Assembly (NCBI GenBank): GCA_024653345.1
Contig: JANLFV010000001.1
Span: 148,387-212,386, forward strand
Source of the DNA: Candidatus Acetothermia bacterium
GTDB taxonomy: Bacteria > Bipolaricaulota > Bipolaricaulia > RBG-16-55-9 > JANLFV01
DNA length: 64,000 bases
Reading direction: 5' to 3'
Position numbers and translations under genes: made by a program
Notes under the pieces: generated by a model
Databases searched by the model: none
Seen by the model: the letters and a program-made list of their open reading frames with translations, nothing else
What the model was told of the DNA's origin: nothing
Shown here: positions 25,988-34,586 of the stretch, one piece after another
Layout of the letters: every line of letters starts with the position of its first letter
How positions within the stretch are numbered: the first letter of the stretch is position 1

Positions 25988-26170
25988 ATGACTCTAACGG
26001 TCCTGGGTCTGATCCTGCTCCTCGCCTTGGGGGCCCTGCTCGTGCGGGGGCTCTACCAGCGCCGGGCCTATCGGGCCGGCCGGCTCGCGCGCTGCCCCCA
26101 CTGCGGGCGATACTAGACCTATTGCCCCCACTGCGGCGAGGTGGTGGCGAAATGGTCTAGTCGGCGATAG
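25988..26170 (+). pseudogene. Small membrane zinc-ribbon protein split by an in-frame TAG
   Basis: From ATG 25988, 42 codons encode one membrane helix (LTVLGLILLLALGALLV) then a basic stretch and a zinc knuckle RCPHCGRY. A TAG follows (26114-26116). The same frame continues for 17 codons with the second knuckle, TYCPHCGEVV, to a TAG at 26168. Only read-through would make a complete C-x2-C, C-x2-C ribbon. It may be a nonsense mutation, a sequencing error, or true stop-codon read-through. The gene begins 9 nt after the flavin reductase stop. Confidence 0.55.
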
Positions 26171-26173
26171 GGC

Positions 26174-27661
26174 TCACTCGTTGTGTGGGATCTCGATGGT
26201 GCTCCCGCCGATGAACTCCCGGACGAGGGCATCTCCCGGGATGAGGGCGAGATCATTGACCTGCTCAAAGGTGAGCCCCTCCACGGAATCGAGTAGCTTT
26301 CTAATCCGCTCGTAGCGGATCCGGGCGTCGAGGAAGGAGGCATACTGCTCGAGGTCCTCCCGCTTGGGCCAGAGGCTCTCCGGCCCGGAGAAGAAGGGCT
26401 TCAAGACCGGGAGATCGAAGGGCATCCCCCCGTTTATGATATGGTCCGCCAGACCCTTCAGGGGGATAATGCTGAAGAGCTCCCCCGCACGGACATAGTG
26501 CCAGTGGAGGAGGGTCGCGAGCGGGGTGTGGTTCCGGTGCCGCGCGTCCCGGACCATCCGCCGGAGCAAGCGCACATCGGCGAAGCGCGTGAGCCGCCGC
26601 CCGGTCCGATCGCCCTCGAGGAGCGGGAGCATGAATTCCCGCTCGTAGAGGGGGTTCATCGCCTCGACGTAGAGGCGGAACATCACCTTCGGGTCGATCC
26701 CCTCAGTGAGGGGGGGATAGAACCCGTGGAGGCAGTCGAGGATCATGATCTGGTCCGGCGCGCGCTTGACCGGCTTAGTCCCGATCCTTCTCCCCTCCTT
26801 GAAGCTATAGACCGGCTTCTCGACCGGCCTCCCCTCGAGCAACTCCTTCAGGTGGCGGTTGAGGAGCTGGATGTCCATCGCTTCCGGGGTCTCGTAGTTC
26901 CGGTCGTTGATCCAGTCGGTGGGGTGCTCGATGAGCGGCCAGAAGTAGTCGTCGAGGTTGAGCATGAGGAACCGCAGGCCCCAGCGCTCGAGCCGCTCGG
27001 CCAGCTTGACCGTCGAGGTCGTCTTCCCCGAGCTTGAGGGGCCGCTGATCCAGATCATCTGGAGCTCGTCCCCCGCGTCGAGCCGCCTGATCAACTTTCT
27101 GGCCGCCTCATCTAGCGAGGCCTCATACTCGGCGATCGCGGCCTCGACGAGGGGCTTCAGCCGCCCCTCGCGAATGATCTCGTTCAATCCCTCGATCGTG
27201 TCGCAGCCGTGGGCCCGATTCCAGGCGAGGAGCTTCTCCATATGCTCCTTGGGGTAGCCGCCCCCGACGAACTGTTCCTGGGTGATCGCCCCCTCGCGGA
27301 CCCAGTGCCGCCCCCAGCGGTAGCAAGTGTAGGCGTCGGCGGTCACGGTGAAGCCAGTGCTCTGCAACACATGCAATACCACATCCTGGATCTCCTCGAC
27401 CGTCGGGGGGAAGTTGGCGACGAGGTGCTCCGGCTTGGCATTAAGGCAGATCACCACAAGGTCGGAGAGGAACTCCGCGATCCCCTCATCGGTCTTCCCC
27501 GCGGCGAAGATCCGGTCATTGATCCCCTCGAGGTAGTCCTGCTCGAACCCGCCGATTGAGTCGGCCGCGCGGCGGATGGCCCGGACGATCCGCCCCTGGT
27601 CGAAGCTCACCAGGGCATGGTTCCGCTTCATCACCTTCCCGATCTTGTTGACTACGGCCAT
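26174..27661 (-). CDS. ATP-cone / uridine kinase-like nucleoside kinase
   Basis: This 495-aa protein fuses an N-terminal ATP-cone (about residues 1-110: VMKRNHALVSFDQGRIVRAIRRA ... EIQDVVLHVL pattern) to a P-loop kinase of the uridine/phosphoribulokinase group. Walker A is GPSSSGKTT (207-215), followed by LNLDDYFWP, ILDCLHGFYP and RLLRRMVRDARHRN. The kinase part resembles nucleoside kinases that usually carry a TGS domain instead. The ATP-cone, known from ribonucleotide reductases and archaeal 2-phosphoglycerate kinase, suggests allosteric control by (d)ATP. Substrate unproven. Confidence 0.8.
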   Translation of the reverse strand: MAVVNKIGKVMKRNHALVSFDQGRIVRAIRRAADSIGGFEQDYLEGINDRIFAAGKTDEGIAEFLSDLVVICLNAKPEHLVANFPPTVEEIQDVVLHVLQSTGFTVTADAYTCYRWGRHWVREGAITQEQFVGGGYPKEHMEKLLAWNRAHGCDTIEGLNEIIREGRLKPLVEAAIAEYEASLDEAARKLIRRLDAGDELQMIWISGPSSSGKTTSTVKLAERLERWGLRFLMLNLDDYFWPLIEHPTDWINDRNYETPEAMDIQLLNRHLKELLEGRPVEKPVYSFKEGRRIGTKPVKRAPDQIMILDCLHGFYPPLTEGIDPKVMFRLYVEAMNPLYEREFMLPLLEGDRTGRRLTRFADVRLLRRMVRDARHRNHTPLATLLHWHYVRAGELFSIIPLKGLADHIINGGMPFDLPVLKPFFSGPESLWPKREDLEQYASFLDARIRYERIRKLLDSVEGLTFEQVNDLALIPGDALVREFIGGSTIEIPHNE

Positions 27662-27670
27662 GGTAACGGG

Positions 27671-27676
27671 ATTATA
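27671..27676 (-). promoter_or_regulatory. -10 box of nucleoside kinase gene (predicted leaderless)
   Basis: A perfect TATAAT on the minus strand ends 9 nt before the ATG at 27661, leaving no room for a leader or ribosome-binding site. The -35 region is weak. Confidence 0.5.
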
Positions 27677-27874
27677 TCAGCGAGTCCGGAATAGGGCTAC
27701 ATCCATCGGCCCGAGCGTCCTGCAAGCTCAGGCCAGCGGAGCCGCGGAACCATCGCCCCAGCGAAGAGGTGCTAAGACCCTCGGCTGGAAGATCCAACTG
27801 GTCGAGGGAGATGCACGGGGACTCGCCCCAGCCGACAGCGGAAAGGCCGCTCGGACGGCTGCGAAGGCCGGGCT

Positions 27875-27903
27875 TTGCGGCTCGGAGCGCGAAAGTGTAG
27901 AAT
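27875..27903 (+). promoter_or_regulatory. Promoter of the nucleotidyltransferase-like / glyA-gcvT / NIF3 operon (predicted leaderless)
   Basis: TTGCGG (27875-27880) and TAGAAT (27898-27903) are 17 bp apart. The -10 box ends 9 nt before the ATG at 27913. Confidence 0.6.
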
Positions 27904-27912
27904 TCCCCCGCT

Positions 27913-29094
27913 ATGGCCGCTGGGAAGGTAACCCTGCTCATCTTGCCCGGCCCCGAGGGGAAGAGCGAGGTCGAGCGGCTGGTCAGCGGAGCGAGGGCGG
28001 CGATCGCGCGCGACTTGATCGAGAAAGCTCTGCAGGTGAAGACTATCGATGAGATCATCGTCGCTACTCCCGCAGCCACCTTCGCCTCCGAATTGGCGGG
28101 CTTGCCCGTCGTCACGGAACTGCTCGATGGGGCTGACTTCCACTTCGGTCTGCGGGTCTGGAGCCTCATCGAGAAGCATCGGATCGAGAGGCTGATCTAC
28201 ATCTCCGGCGGGAGCGGGGCCCTCCTCTCGGAGGAGGAACTGGCCACGCTGGCCGGGCTCCTCCTCGAGGAGGAGCGGCTCTTCCTGGCGAACAACTTCT
28301 ACTCCACTGACTTCCTCGCCCTCGCACCGGCCCAGGCCCTCCTCCCACTCCCGCCGCCGGAGAGCGACAACCGGCTCGGCTGGCTCCTCTGGGAGGCCGG
28401 GTTCAAGGCGGCCGAGCTCCCCCGGACCGCCGCGACCCAGTTCGACATTGACACCCCGACCGACCTTCTGATCTTGAAGATCCATCCCGGGGCCGGGCCG
28501 AATACCAGGGCCTACCTGGAGGGGCTCGACTTGGGCGCGGCTGCGGCCCGCCTCGACGCGGCCCTCCGGGCCTTCACCAATCGCGAGGCGACGGTCCTGG
28601 TCGCCGGGCGGGTCTCGGCCCAGACCTGGCGGTTCCTCGAGGAGGAGACCGCCTGCCAGGCCCAGGTCTTCTCCGAGGAGCGGGGCTTGAAGGCCAGCGG
28701 GCGGGAGGAGCGGGGCGAGGGGCGGTCGCTCTTGGGCTTCCTCCTCGAGGAGCTCGGCCCGGAGCGATTCTTCCGGACTCTGGGGAAGCTCGCGGACCTG
28801 GCGTTGATAGACTCGCGAGTCCTCTTCGCCCACCTGAGGAAGTGGCCCACGGCCCAGGACCGCTTCCTCTCGGACCTCCTCCGCGCGGAGGAGATACAGG
28901 ACCCGGAGATAAGGGAGTTCACCGCCGCCGCGAGGGCGGCCCCCTTGCCGGTGATCCTCGGGGGCCATTCGCTCGTCTCCGGGGGCTTGTATGCCCTGGT
29001 CGAGCTCGCCTGGCGGGGGAAGAGCCTCGAGCGGCGGGTCCAGGTCCGGCCATTATCGATCCCGGTCCGCATGAACATGAAAGTGAAGGAGTGA
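27913..29094 (+). CDS. Nucleotidyltransferase-like protein of unknown function
   Basis: This 393-aa protein is not firmly recognised. The N-terminal 200 or so residues have the build of a GT-A nucleotidyltransferase: an opening strand VTLLILPGPEG, a helix with basic residues (GARAAIARDLIEKAL), alternating strands (EIIVATP, RLIYISGGSGALL) and a closing TQFDIDTPTDLLIL, as in MobA/CofC/IspD-type enzymes. The usual N-terminal GxGxR loop is not clear. The C-terminal half is helical. It starts an operon with a SHMT-GcvT fusion and NIF3, so a role in folate/C1 or a cofactor is conceivable. Confidence 0.5.
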   Translation: MAAGKVTLLILPGPEGKSEVERLVSGARAAIARDLIEKALQVKTIDEIIVATPAATFASELAGLPVVTELLDGADFHFGLRVWSLIEKHRIERLIYISGGSGALLSEEELATLAGLLLEEERLFLANNFYSTDFLALAPAQALLPLPPPESDNRLGWLLWEAGFKAAELPRTAATQFDIDTPTDLLILKIHPGAGPNTRAYLEGLDLGAAAARLDAALRAFTNREATVLVAGRVSAQTWRFLEEETACQAQVFSEERGLKASGREERGEGRSLLGFLLEELGPERFFRTLGKLADLALIDSRVLFAHLRKWPTAQDRFLSDLLRAEEIQDPEIREFTAAARAAPLPVILGGHSLVSGGLYALVELAWRGKSLERRVQVRPLSIPVRMNMKVKE

Positions 29095-29099
29095 GAAGG

Positions 29100-32000
29100 A
29101 TGTATGAGCGCTATTTCAATCGGCCCCTAGCGGAGGTCGACCCCCTGATCGCGGCCCTCATCGGCCACGAGGAGGAAAGGCAGGCGAGGAAGATCATCCT
29201 GATCCCCTCGGAGGCGATGGCCCCCTCGCTGGTGAGGGAGGCCCTCGGCTCGGTCTTCACCAACCTATATGCCGAGGGTTATCCCCCGGTGAGGATGGTC
29301 CGCTCCGATGAGAGGCTCCTTTCGGACCTGGCCTGCCAGCTTGCCCACCTCCGCCGCTACGGCGACCGGAGGTTCTACAAGGGGGTGGAGTATGTCGATA
29401 TCTTGGAGGCGCTCGCCCAGCGGCGGATCGCGGAGTGCTTCGCCAACCCCCGCGCCCCGGCGGATGAGATCTTCGTGAACATCCAGCCGCTCTCCGGCGC
29501 GGCGGCCAACCTCGCCGTTTATGACGCCTTCCTCGAGCATGGGGATGTGGTGATGGGGATGGACCTGATGCACGGCGGCCACCTCACCCACGGGAGCCGG
29601 TTCAACTTCTCCGGGAAGTGCTACAAGGTCGTCTCCTACACCGTCGACCCCAAGACCGAGCTTTTGGACTACGACCAGATCATGGAGCTGGCGAGGGAGC
29701 ATAAGCCGAAGCTGATCATCGCGGGCTACACCTCTTACCCCTGGGCCCCCGACTGGGAGAGATTCCGGAAGATCGCCGATGAGGTCGGGGCGATCCTGCT
29801 CGCGGATATCGCCCACACCGCGGGGATGGCGATCGCCGGGGCCTACCCCAACCCCGTGGGGATCGCCGATGTCGTGACCTTCACGACCCATAAGACGATC
29901 TGCGGCCCCCGAGGGGCCTGCATCCTCACCACCGACGAGGCCAAGGCTGAGAAGATTGATAATGCCGTCTTCCCCGGGGAGCAGGGCGGCCCGCATGTCA
30001 ATAAGTTCGCGGCCATGGCCGTGGCCTTCGGGATCGCCAAGACCGAGGCCTTCCGGGAATTGCAGCACCGGATCGTCGCCAATGCCAAGCACCTGGCCGA
30101 GGCCCTAAAGAACCGCGGGATCCGCTTGGCCTACGGCGGGACGAACACCCACATCGTGATGGTTGACCTCAAGTCGGTCCACCCCGAGCTGAAGGGCGAG
30201 CCGGCGGCCAGGATCTTGGACCTCGCGGGGATCGTGGTGAACCGGAACACCATCCCCGGGGACACCGTCACGGCCCTGGGGACGGGGATCAGGCTCGGGA
30301 CCCCCTGGGTGAGCCAGCGGGGGATGGGGAAGGAGGAGATGGAGAAGCTCGCGGAGCTGATCCATCGGATCATCTCGAATATCAAGCCCTTCAGCTACCA
30401 GGGCCTCCGGGGCGAGCTCCCCCGGGGGAAGATCGAGCTCGAGGTCTTGGAGGAGGTCAAGCGCGAGGTCGAGGAGCTGGCCGCGGCCACGCCGGCCGAG
30501 ACCCGCTCCCGCGGGACTGGCTACCCGCACTACTACTTCCTCGAGGAGGCCCGGGCTGTGACGAGGGAGCATGCCCCGGCTTCGGCGGGCAATCCTAAGC
30601 CGGCCCTGCTCGATGAGCTGACCATCCTCCAAGTCCGGGGCGCGCGGGCCCTACCCTTCCTCCAGGAGGCCCTCACCGCCGACATCGCCGCCCTCAGGCC
30701 GGGGGAGTGCACCCCCTCTTTTATCCTCGAGCGGGATGGCCGGGTGATGGACGAGCTCCTGGTCTTGCGGCTCGAGCCCGAGCGGTTCATCCTCTTCAGC
30801 CGCCCGGAGAATGCCCCAAGGGTCAAGGCCTGGCTCCGCGGCCTATCGGACGGCTACATCATCTTCGACGATGACGATCTCTTAAGGAAAGTCGAGGGTC
30901 CGGCGGTCGTGGAAGACCTGGCGACGGACCTCCCCGAGGAGGAGCGGCAGGCCCTGCTCTCCCGGATCGAGCGGGCCCTCCGCGCCGCAGGGGCGGGGGT
31001 CGACCCCCGCCGAAGGGCGTTGGAGGTGGCCCCCGATGGCGACCGGCCCCAGGCCGCGGACCTTTACCGGGATGAGCGCTATCGCCCTCTCTTCCGGCTC
31101 AGCAAGCCCTACTTCGTCGGCCAGGCGAGCCTAGAGCGATTCGCCCCCAGGGTGAAGAAGAAGGAGTTCAAATGGGAGGGCCATGAGCCGGGGCCTCTCC
31201 GGCGGACCCCGCTCTTCGAGGAGCACAAGCGCCTTGGGGCCAAGTTCGTCCCCTTCGCCGGGTGGGAGATGCCGGTCTGGTATTCCAGCGTGAGCGAGGA
31301 GCACCTTGCCGTCCGAGAGGCGGCCGGGCTCTTCGATGTCGGCCACATGGGGGTCCTCGAGGTCGCGGGAGAGCACGCTACGAGCCTCCTCGACCTGGCC
31401 ACGACCAACTATGTCCGGTGGCTCGAGCCCGGGGAGTCGCAATACACCTACCTCCTCGACCCCGACGGCCGAGTGATCGACGACCTGATCGTCTACTGCC
31501 GTGACAGAGAGCGATACTTGCTCGTCGTGAACGCCATCAACGCCGAGGAGGACCTGGCCTGGCTTTTGGCCGTGAACTCTGGGGAATACCTCCTCGACCG
31601 CCGGAGGCCGTGGGTCGAGCCCGAGGGGCCGGCCCTGGTCCGGGACCTCAAAGCCCCCGAGGCGGGCGAGGACCGGCGGATCGACCTGGCCCTCCAGGGG
31701 CCCAAATCGCTGGCGATCCTCCAGAGGTTGGCCGAGCCCGAGCTGAGCCATCGCCTGGGGCGGCTCAAGCGGACCGAGCTCTTGGAAGGCGAGCTCGCCG
31801 GCATCCCGGTGATCATCGCCCGGACGGGCTATACCGGCGAGGAGTTCGGGTATGAGCTTTTAGTCCACCCCGACCGGGCGGTCGCGCTCTGGCGGCTCTT
31901 GCTCGAGGCCGGGGCCGAGTTCGGGCTCAAGCCCGCCGGCCTGGGAGCAAGAGACTCCACGAGGACCGAGGCCGGCCTCCCCCTCTACGGCCATGAGCTG

Positions 32001-32447
32001 GCGGGCGAGCTGGGCATCTCTCCGATCGAGGCCGGCTTCGAGGGGTATGTGAAGTTCCATAAGCCGTTCTTCATCGGGAGGGAGGCCCTCCTCAAGCGGA
32101 AGCGGGAGATGAAGATGACGGTCGTCCGGTTCAGGATGGAGAGGAAGGGAGTCCGGCCCCCGAAATACGGCGATCCCGTGGTCGACCGGACCGGGCGGTT
32201 CCTCGGGCAGGTCACCTCCTGCGCCCTCGACACCGAGGGCTTCCTGGTCGGGATGGCCTATATCGATAAGGGCGCGAGCGCCGAGGGGACCCCGCTCTGG
32301 ATCTACTCCCTCCCCGAGCGAGGGGCGGAGAAGGGGCCAAGGGGACTTCGCCCGGGCGACCGGCTTCCCCTGCCGAACGAGGCCAAGGTCATCCCGAGGT
32401 TCCACATCGGCCGGCCGCTCGCCCTCCACACTGCCTGCCAGGAGTGA
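29100..32447 (+). CDS. Serine hydroxymethyltransferase - GcvT-like - aminomethyltransferase fusion
   Basis: This 1115-aa polypeptide has three parts. Residues 1 to about 480 are a complete SHMT (GlyA), with the PLP lysine K265 in TTHKTICGPRG. Residues about 495-690 look like a degenerate GcvT folate barrel (ALPFLQEALTADIAALRPGE; FDDDDLLRKVEGP). Residues about 700-1115 are a full glycine-cleavage T protein (FEEHKRLGAKFVPFAGWEMP; FDVGHMG; RTGYTGEEFGYELL). SHMT exchanges glycine and serine with methylene-THF; T protein makes methylene-THF from the glycine aminomethyl group. Fusion could channel the folate. ATG 29100 has AAGGAG 8 nt upstream, 5 nt after the previous stop. Frame is open throughout. 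Confidence 0.88.
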   Translation: MYERYFNRPLAEVDPLIAALIGHEEERQARKIILIPSEAMAPSLVREALGSVFTNLYAEGYPPVRMVRSDERLLSDLACQLAHLRRYGDRRFYKGVEYVDILEALAQRRIAECFANPRAPADEIFVNIQPLSGAAANLAVYDAFLEHGDVVMGMDLMHGGHLTHGSRFNFSGKCYKVVSYTVDPKTELLDYDQIMELAREHKPKLIIAGYTSYPWAPDWERFRKIADEVGAILLADIAHTAGMAIAGAYPNPVGIADVVTFTTHKTICGPRGACILTTDEAKAEKIDNAVFPGEQGGPHVNKFAAMAVAFGIAKTEAFRELQHRIVANAKHLAEALKNRGIRLAYGGTNTHIVMVDLKSVHPELKGEPAARILDLAGIVVNRNTIPGDTVTALGTGIRLGTPWVSQRGMGKEEMEKLAELIHRIISNIKPFSYQGLRGELPRGKIELEVLEEVKREVEELAAATPAETRSRGTGYPHYYFLEEARAVTREHAPASAGNPKPALLDELTILQVRGARALPFLQEALTADIAALRPGECTPSFILERDGRVMDELLVLRLEPERFILFSRPENAPRVKAWLRGLSDGYIIFDDDDLLRKVEGPAVVEDLATDLPEEERQALLSRIERALRAAGAGVDPRRRALEVAPDGDRPQAADLYRDERYRPLFRLSKPYFVGQASLERFAPRVKKKEFKWEGHEPGPLRRTPLFEEHKRLGAKFVPFAGWEMPVWYSSVSEEHLAVREAAGLFDVGHMGVLEVAGEHATSLLDLATTNYVRWLEPGESQYTYLLDPDGRVIDDLIVYCRDRERYLLVVNAINAEEDLAWLLAVNSGEYLLDRRRPWVEPEGPALVRDLKAPEAGEDRRIDLALQGPKSLAILQRLAEPELSHRLGRLKRTELLEGELAGIPVIIARTGYTGEEFGYELLVHPDRAVALWRLLLEAGAEFGLKPAGLGARDSTRTEAGLPLYGHELAGELGISPIEAGFEGYVKFHKPFFIGREALLKRKREMKMTVVRFRMERKGVRPPKYGDPVVDRTGRFLGQVTSCALDTEGFLVGMAYIDKGASAEGTPLWIYSLPERGAEKGPRGLRPGDRLPLPNEAKVIPRFHIGRPLALHTACQE

Positions 32448-32452
32448 GCCCG

Positions 32453-33280
32453 ATGAACACTGAGGAGATCATGGCCCTGGCCTTGAGGCTCGCCGGCCTC
32501 TCCGAGGTCCCGGCGGATAGCCAGATCTACTACCCCGGCGAGAGGATCAAAAAGATTCTCATCGGGCTCGACCTCGGGAGCGCGGAGCTCCAGCTCGCCA
32601 AGTCACTGGGGTTCGACCTGGCGATCGCTCATCACCCCCAGGGCGGGCGAGCCTCACTCAACTTCGCTGAGGTCCTGAAGAACCACATCCGGCAGATGGT
32701 CCAGGCCGGGGTCCCCCGCGAGATCGCGGAGGCGGCGATCCAGGAGCGGCTCTTTGAGGCCCGCGTGAGCGCCCATATGAGCAACTACGACCATGCTCTC
32801 TCGATCGCCCGCTTGCTCGGGCTGCCGTTCATGAACATCCATACCCCGCTCGATGAGATCGGGCGGCAGAGGCTGGCCGAGGTCGTGGGAAGAGCCCATC
32901 CCGAGCTGAGCCTCCTAGAGCTAGTCGGCCTCCTGAAGGAGAGCCTGCCTGAATTCCGCCATGCGCAGACCGAGATCGACATCCGCGTGGGGCAGCCCCA
33001 GAACATGATCGGGCGGACGGTGGTCTCCCACGGGGCGGGGACGAACGGCGGGTATCCCGTCGCCAAGGCTTACTTCGAGCACGGCGTGGACACCGTGATC
33101 TACATCCACTGCAGCCCAGGGGACTCCAAGCGGCTGCGGGAGGAGTTTCAAGAGAAGGGGAAGAACCTGATCGTCACCGGCCATATCGCGAGCGACTCAC
33201 TTGGGATCAACCCGTTCATCGCCGAGCTGTTGAGGCGCGGCCTGGAGGTGGTGCCGATCAGCGGGATTGTGCCGGGTTGA
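32453..33280 (+). CDS. NIF3-family dinuclear-metal protein
   Basis: This 275-aa protein belongs to the NIF3/DUF34 family: an N-terminal IGLDLGSAELQLAKSLG segment, the metal-binding AHHPQGG, and the C-terminal VTGHIASDSLGINPF. Family members are toroidal hexamers with two metals per subunit. Some have been described as GTP cyclohydrolase I type 2, but the general role is unsettled. ATG 32453 has AGGAG (inside the fusion's stop region) 8 nt upstream; a GTG at 32444 overlaps the stop. Placement after GlyA-GcvT makes a folate-linked role plausible. Confidence 0.82.
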   Translation: MNTEEIMALALRLAGLSEVPADSQIYYPGERIKKILIGLDLGSAELQLAKSLGFDLAIAHHPQGGRASLNFAEVLKNHIRQMVQAGVPREIAEAAIQERLFEARVSAHMSNYDHALSIARLLGLPFMNIHTPLDEIGRQRLAEVVGRAHPELSLLELVGLLKESLPEFRHAQTEIDIRVGQPQNMIGRTVVSHGAGTNGGYPVAKAYFEHGVDTVIYIHCSPGDSKRLREEFQEKGKNLIVTGHIASDSLGINPFIAELLRRGLEVVPISGIVPG

Positions 33281-33368
33281 TCCCCGCAGACTGGCTCGCA
33301 AGCCGAGGTGATCCCCACTAGCCTCTTTGGGACAGAATTAACGCTTCCCCAGGCTCCAGAGGGGGGAC

Positions 33369-33424
33369 TTGACAATTCCGGCCGGCCTGTGCTAGCCTCA
33401 AGCCGCTGACGAGAAGGGAGGTGG
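33369..33424 (+). promoter_or_regulatory. Possible promoter and 5' GGGAGGTGG box of exported-protein gene
   Basis: TTGACA (33369-33374) is followed after 18 bp by a weak -10 TAGCCT (33393-33398). GAAGGGAGGTGG (33413-33424) lies near the predicted 5' end, about 80 nt before the start codon, resembling the box at 16171-16182. The rest of 33281-33500 has no recognisable structure. Confidence 0.35.
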
Positions 33425-33500
33425 GACACGGCTAGAGAAGTGCAAGCGACGCGGCAGGAGAATTCGGTGACCAAGGGGAGCCTATATTAGGAGGTGATTC

Positions 33501-34325
33501 TTGGTGTTTATCGTGCGTGTTTTCCGCGTTCTTTCGGTCGTCCTGCTTTTCTCCCTTCTTCCGCTTGCCCAGCAAGCCTTCGCGCACAATCTCACCGTTG
33601 AGGTCTGGACGGATAAGCCCTCGTATCAGGCAGGCGAGGAGTTGATGATCACGGTGCTGGTCTCCTACAATGGCCAGCTGGTCAATGCGGCCATCGATCA
33701 AGGCTACATCGACATTACGCCGACTCGCGCCCCCGACTTCACTTACAGATACTTCATCACCCAGCACTTCAGGCAAGTGCGGCCCGGGCTATTCATCGCC
33801 AATGTGAGGGCTGGAGAGGCCGGGAGCCACCAGATCTATGTGAGTGCCAGCGCTGTCATCAGAGAAGGGTGCTGCTGCAGGACGCTCTACGGGTTCGCGG
33901 TCCACCCCTTCCCGGTGGGGCCGGCCTGCCCGCCCGGCTACGCCCCGTGCTATCAGCCTCCTGCGCCCTGCCCACCCTGCGGGGCGGTCACTCCGGACTT
34001 CACCGTCCGGCAGCGGGTCAGGCTGGAAGGGACTCGGCCGACGAGGGTCTCCCTCGCTCTCCCGAGCTTTGTGCTGGAGCAGCTCGCGCGCATGGCCAGG
34101 CAGCTGACCTTCAGAGAGGCTCCCTGGGAAAGGGCGAGAGATTGGGCTCGTGATAGGCTCTCCGACCTCCGCCTCTCGCTCGACCCGCGCACCGGGGAGA
34201 TCGCCGGCGAGCTGAGCTCGGAGAGGATCTACAAGAAGGACTACTCGTTTCTCCTGGAGGTCCTGAACCCCGAAGGACGAGTGATCGCGACGATCTTGCT
34301 GAAGCTGGAGGTCCTCATCAGCTGA
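33501..34325 (+). CDS. Exported protein with Cys/Pro-rich insert
   Basis: This 274-aa protein starts at TTG, 6 nt after AGGAGG (33489-33494). A signal peptide of about 28 residues (VLLFSLLPLAQQAFA, cleaved after AFA) leads into a bacterial-Ig-like domain (VEVWTDKPSYQAGEELMITVLVSYNG), as in carrier or adhesion modules. In the middle lies a short segment with nine cysteines (EGCCCRTLYG ... PGYAPCYQPPAPCPPCG). The C-terminal half is a second beta domain with VSLALPSFVLEQLARMARQ. Function unknown. Confidence 0.7.
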   Translation: MVFIVRVFRVLSVVLLFSLLPLAQQAFAHNLTVEVWTDKPSYQAGEELMITVLVSYNGQLVNAAIDQGYIDITPTRAPDFTYRYFITQHFRQVRPGLFIANVRAGEAGSHQIYVSASAVIREGCCCRTLYGFAVHPFPVGPACPPGYAPCYQPPAPCPPCGAVTPDFTVRQRVRLEGTRPTRVSLALPSFVLEQLARMARQLTFREAPWERARDWARDRLSDLRLSLDPRTGEIAGELSSERIYKKDYSFLLEVLNPEGRVIATILLKLEVLIS

Positions 34326-34586
34326 CCTATACTGGTCCCTCGCGTTCCAGCCCGATCTGCCGCCCGGGCGGGCGATAAGGAGGGGGTTAGCTCCTAGCAG
34401 AGGCCTAGACCCTTGTGAATTCTGAGGCTTCGGGCCTGAGCCATCTGATGAGGAGCTCGCCAGTGATCTGTTGACCAAGGTCAGCAACCCCGATGCCGGC
34501 AATCATGTATCCTTCGCAGAGTGGAAACTAGAATGGGGCCAGTGAGCTGACGCCATTTTGAGCCCCAATTCAAGGAGGAGATGCTG

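Noticed and set aside
25988-26170. Genome-wide recoding of TAG (for example pyrrolysine).
   Set aside because: TAG ends many normal-length genes in this window at the family-typical C-terminus (HypE ends PRIC then TAG), so it is a working stop codon.
33281-33500. Possible riboswitch in the 220-bp gap before the exported protein.
   Set aside because: I could not match any known aptamer consensus or a clear stem set; only a promoter-like string and a purine box are visible.
34430-34545. A plus-strand frame ending SNPDAGNHVSFAEWKLEWG before the malic enzyme gene.
   Set aside because: No initiation signals and only about 24-40 codons; could be a decayed gene end, but nothing supports expression.
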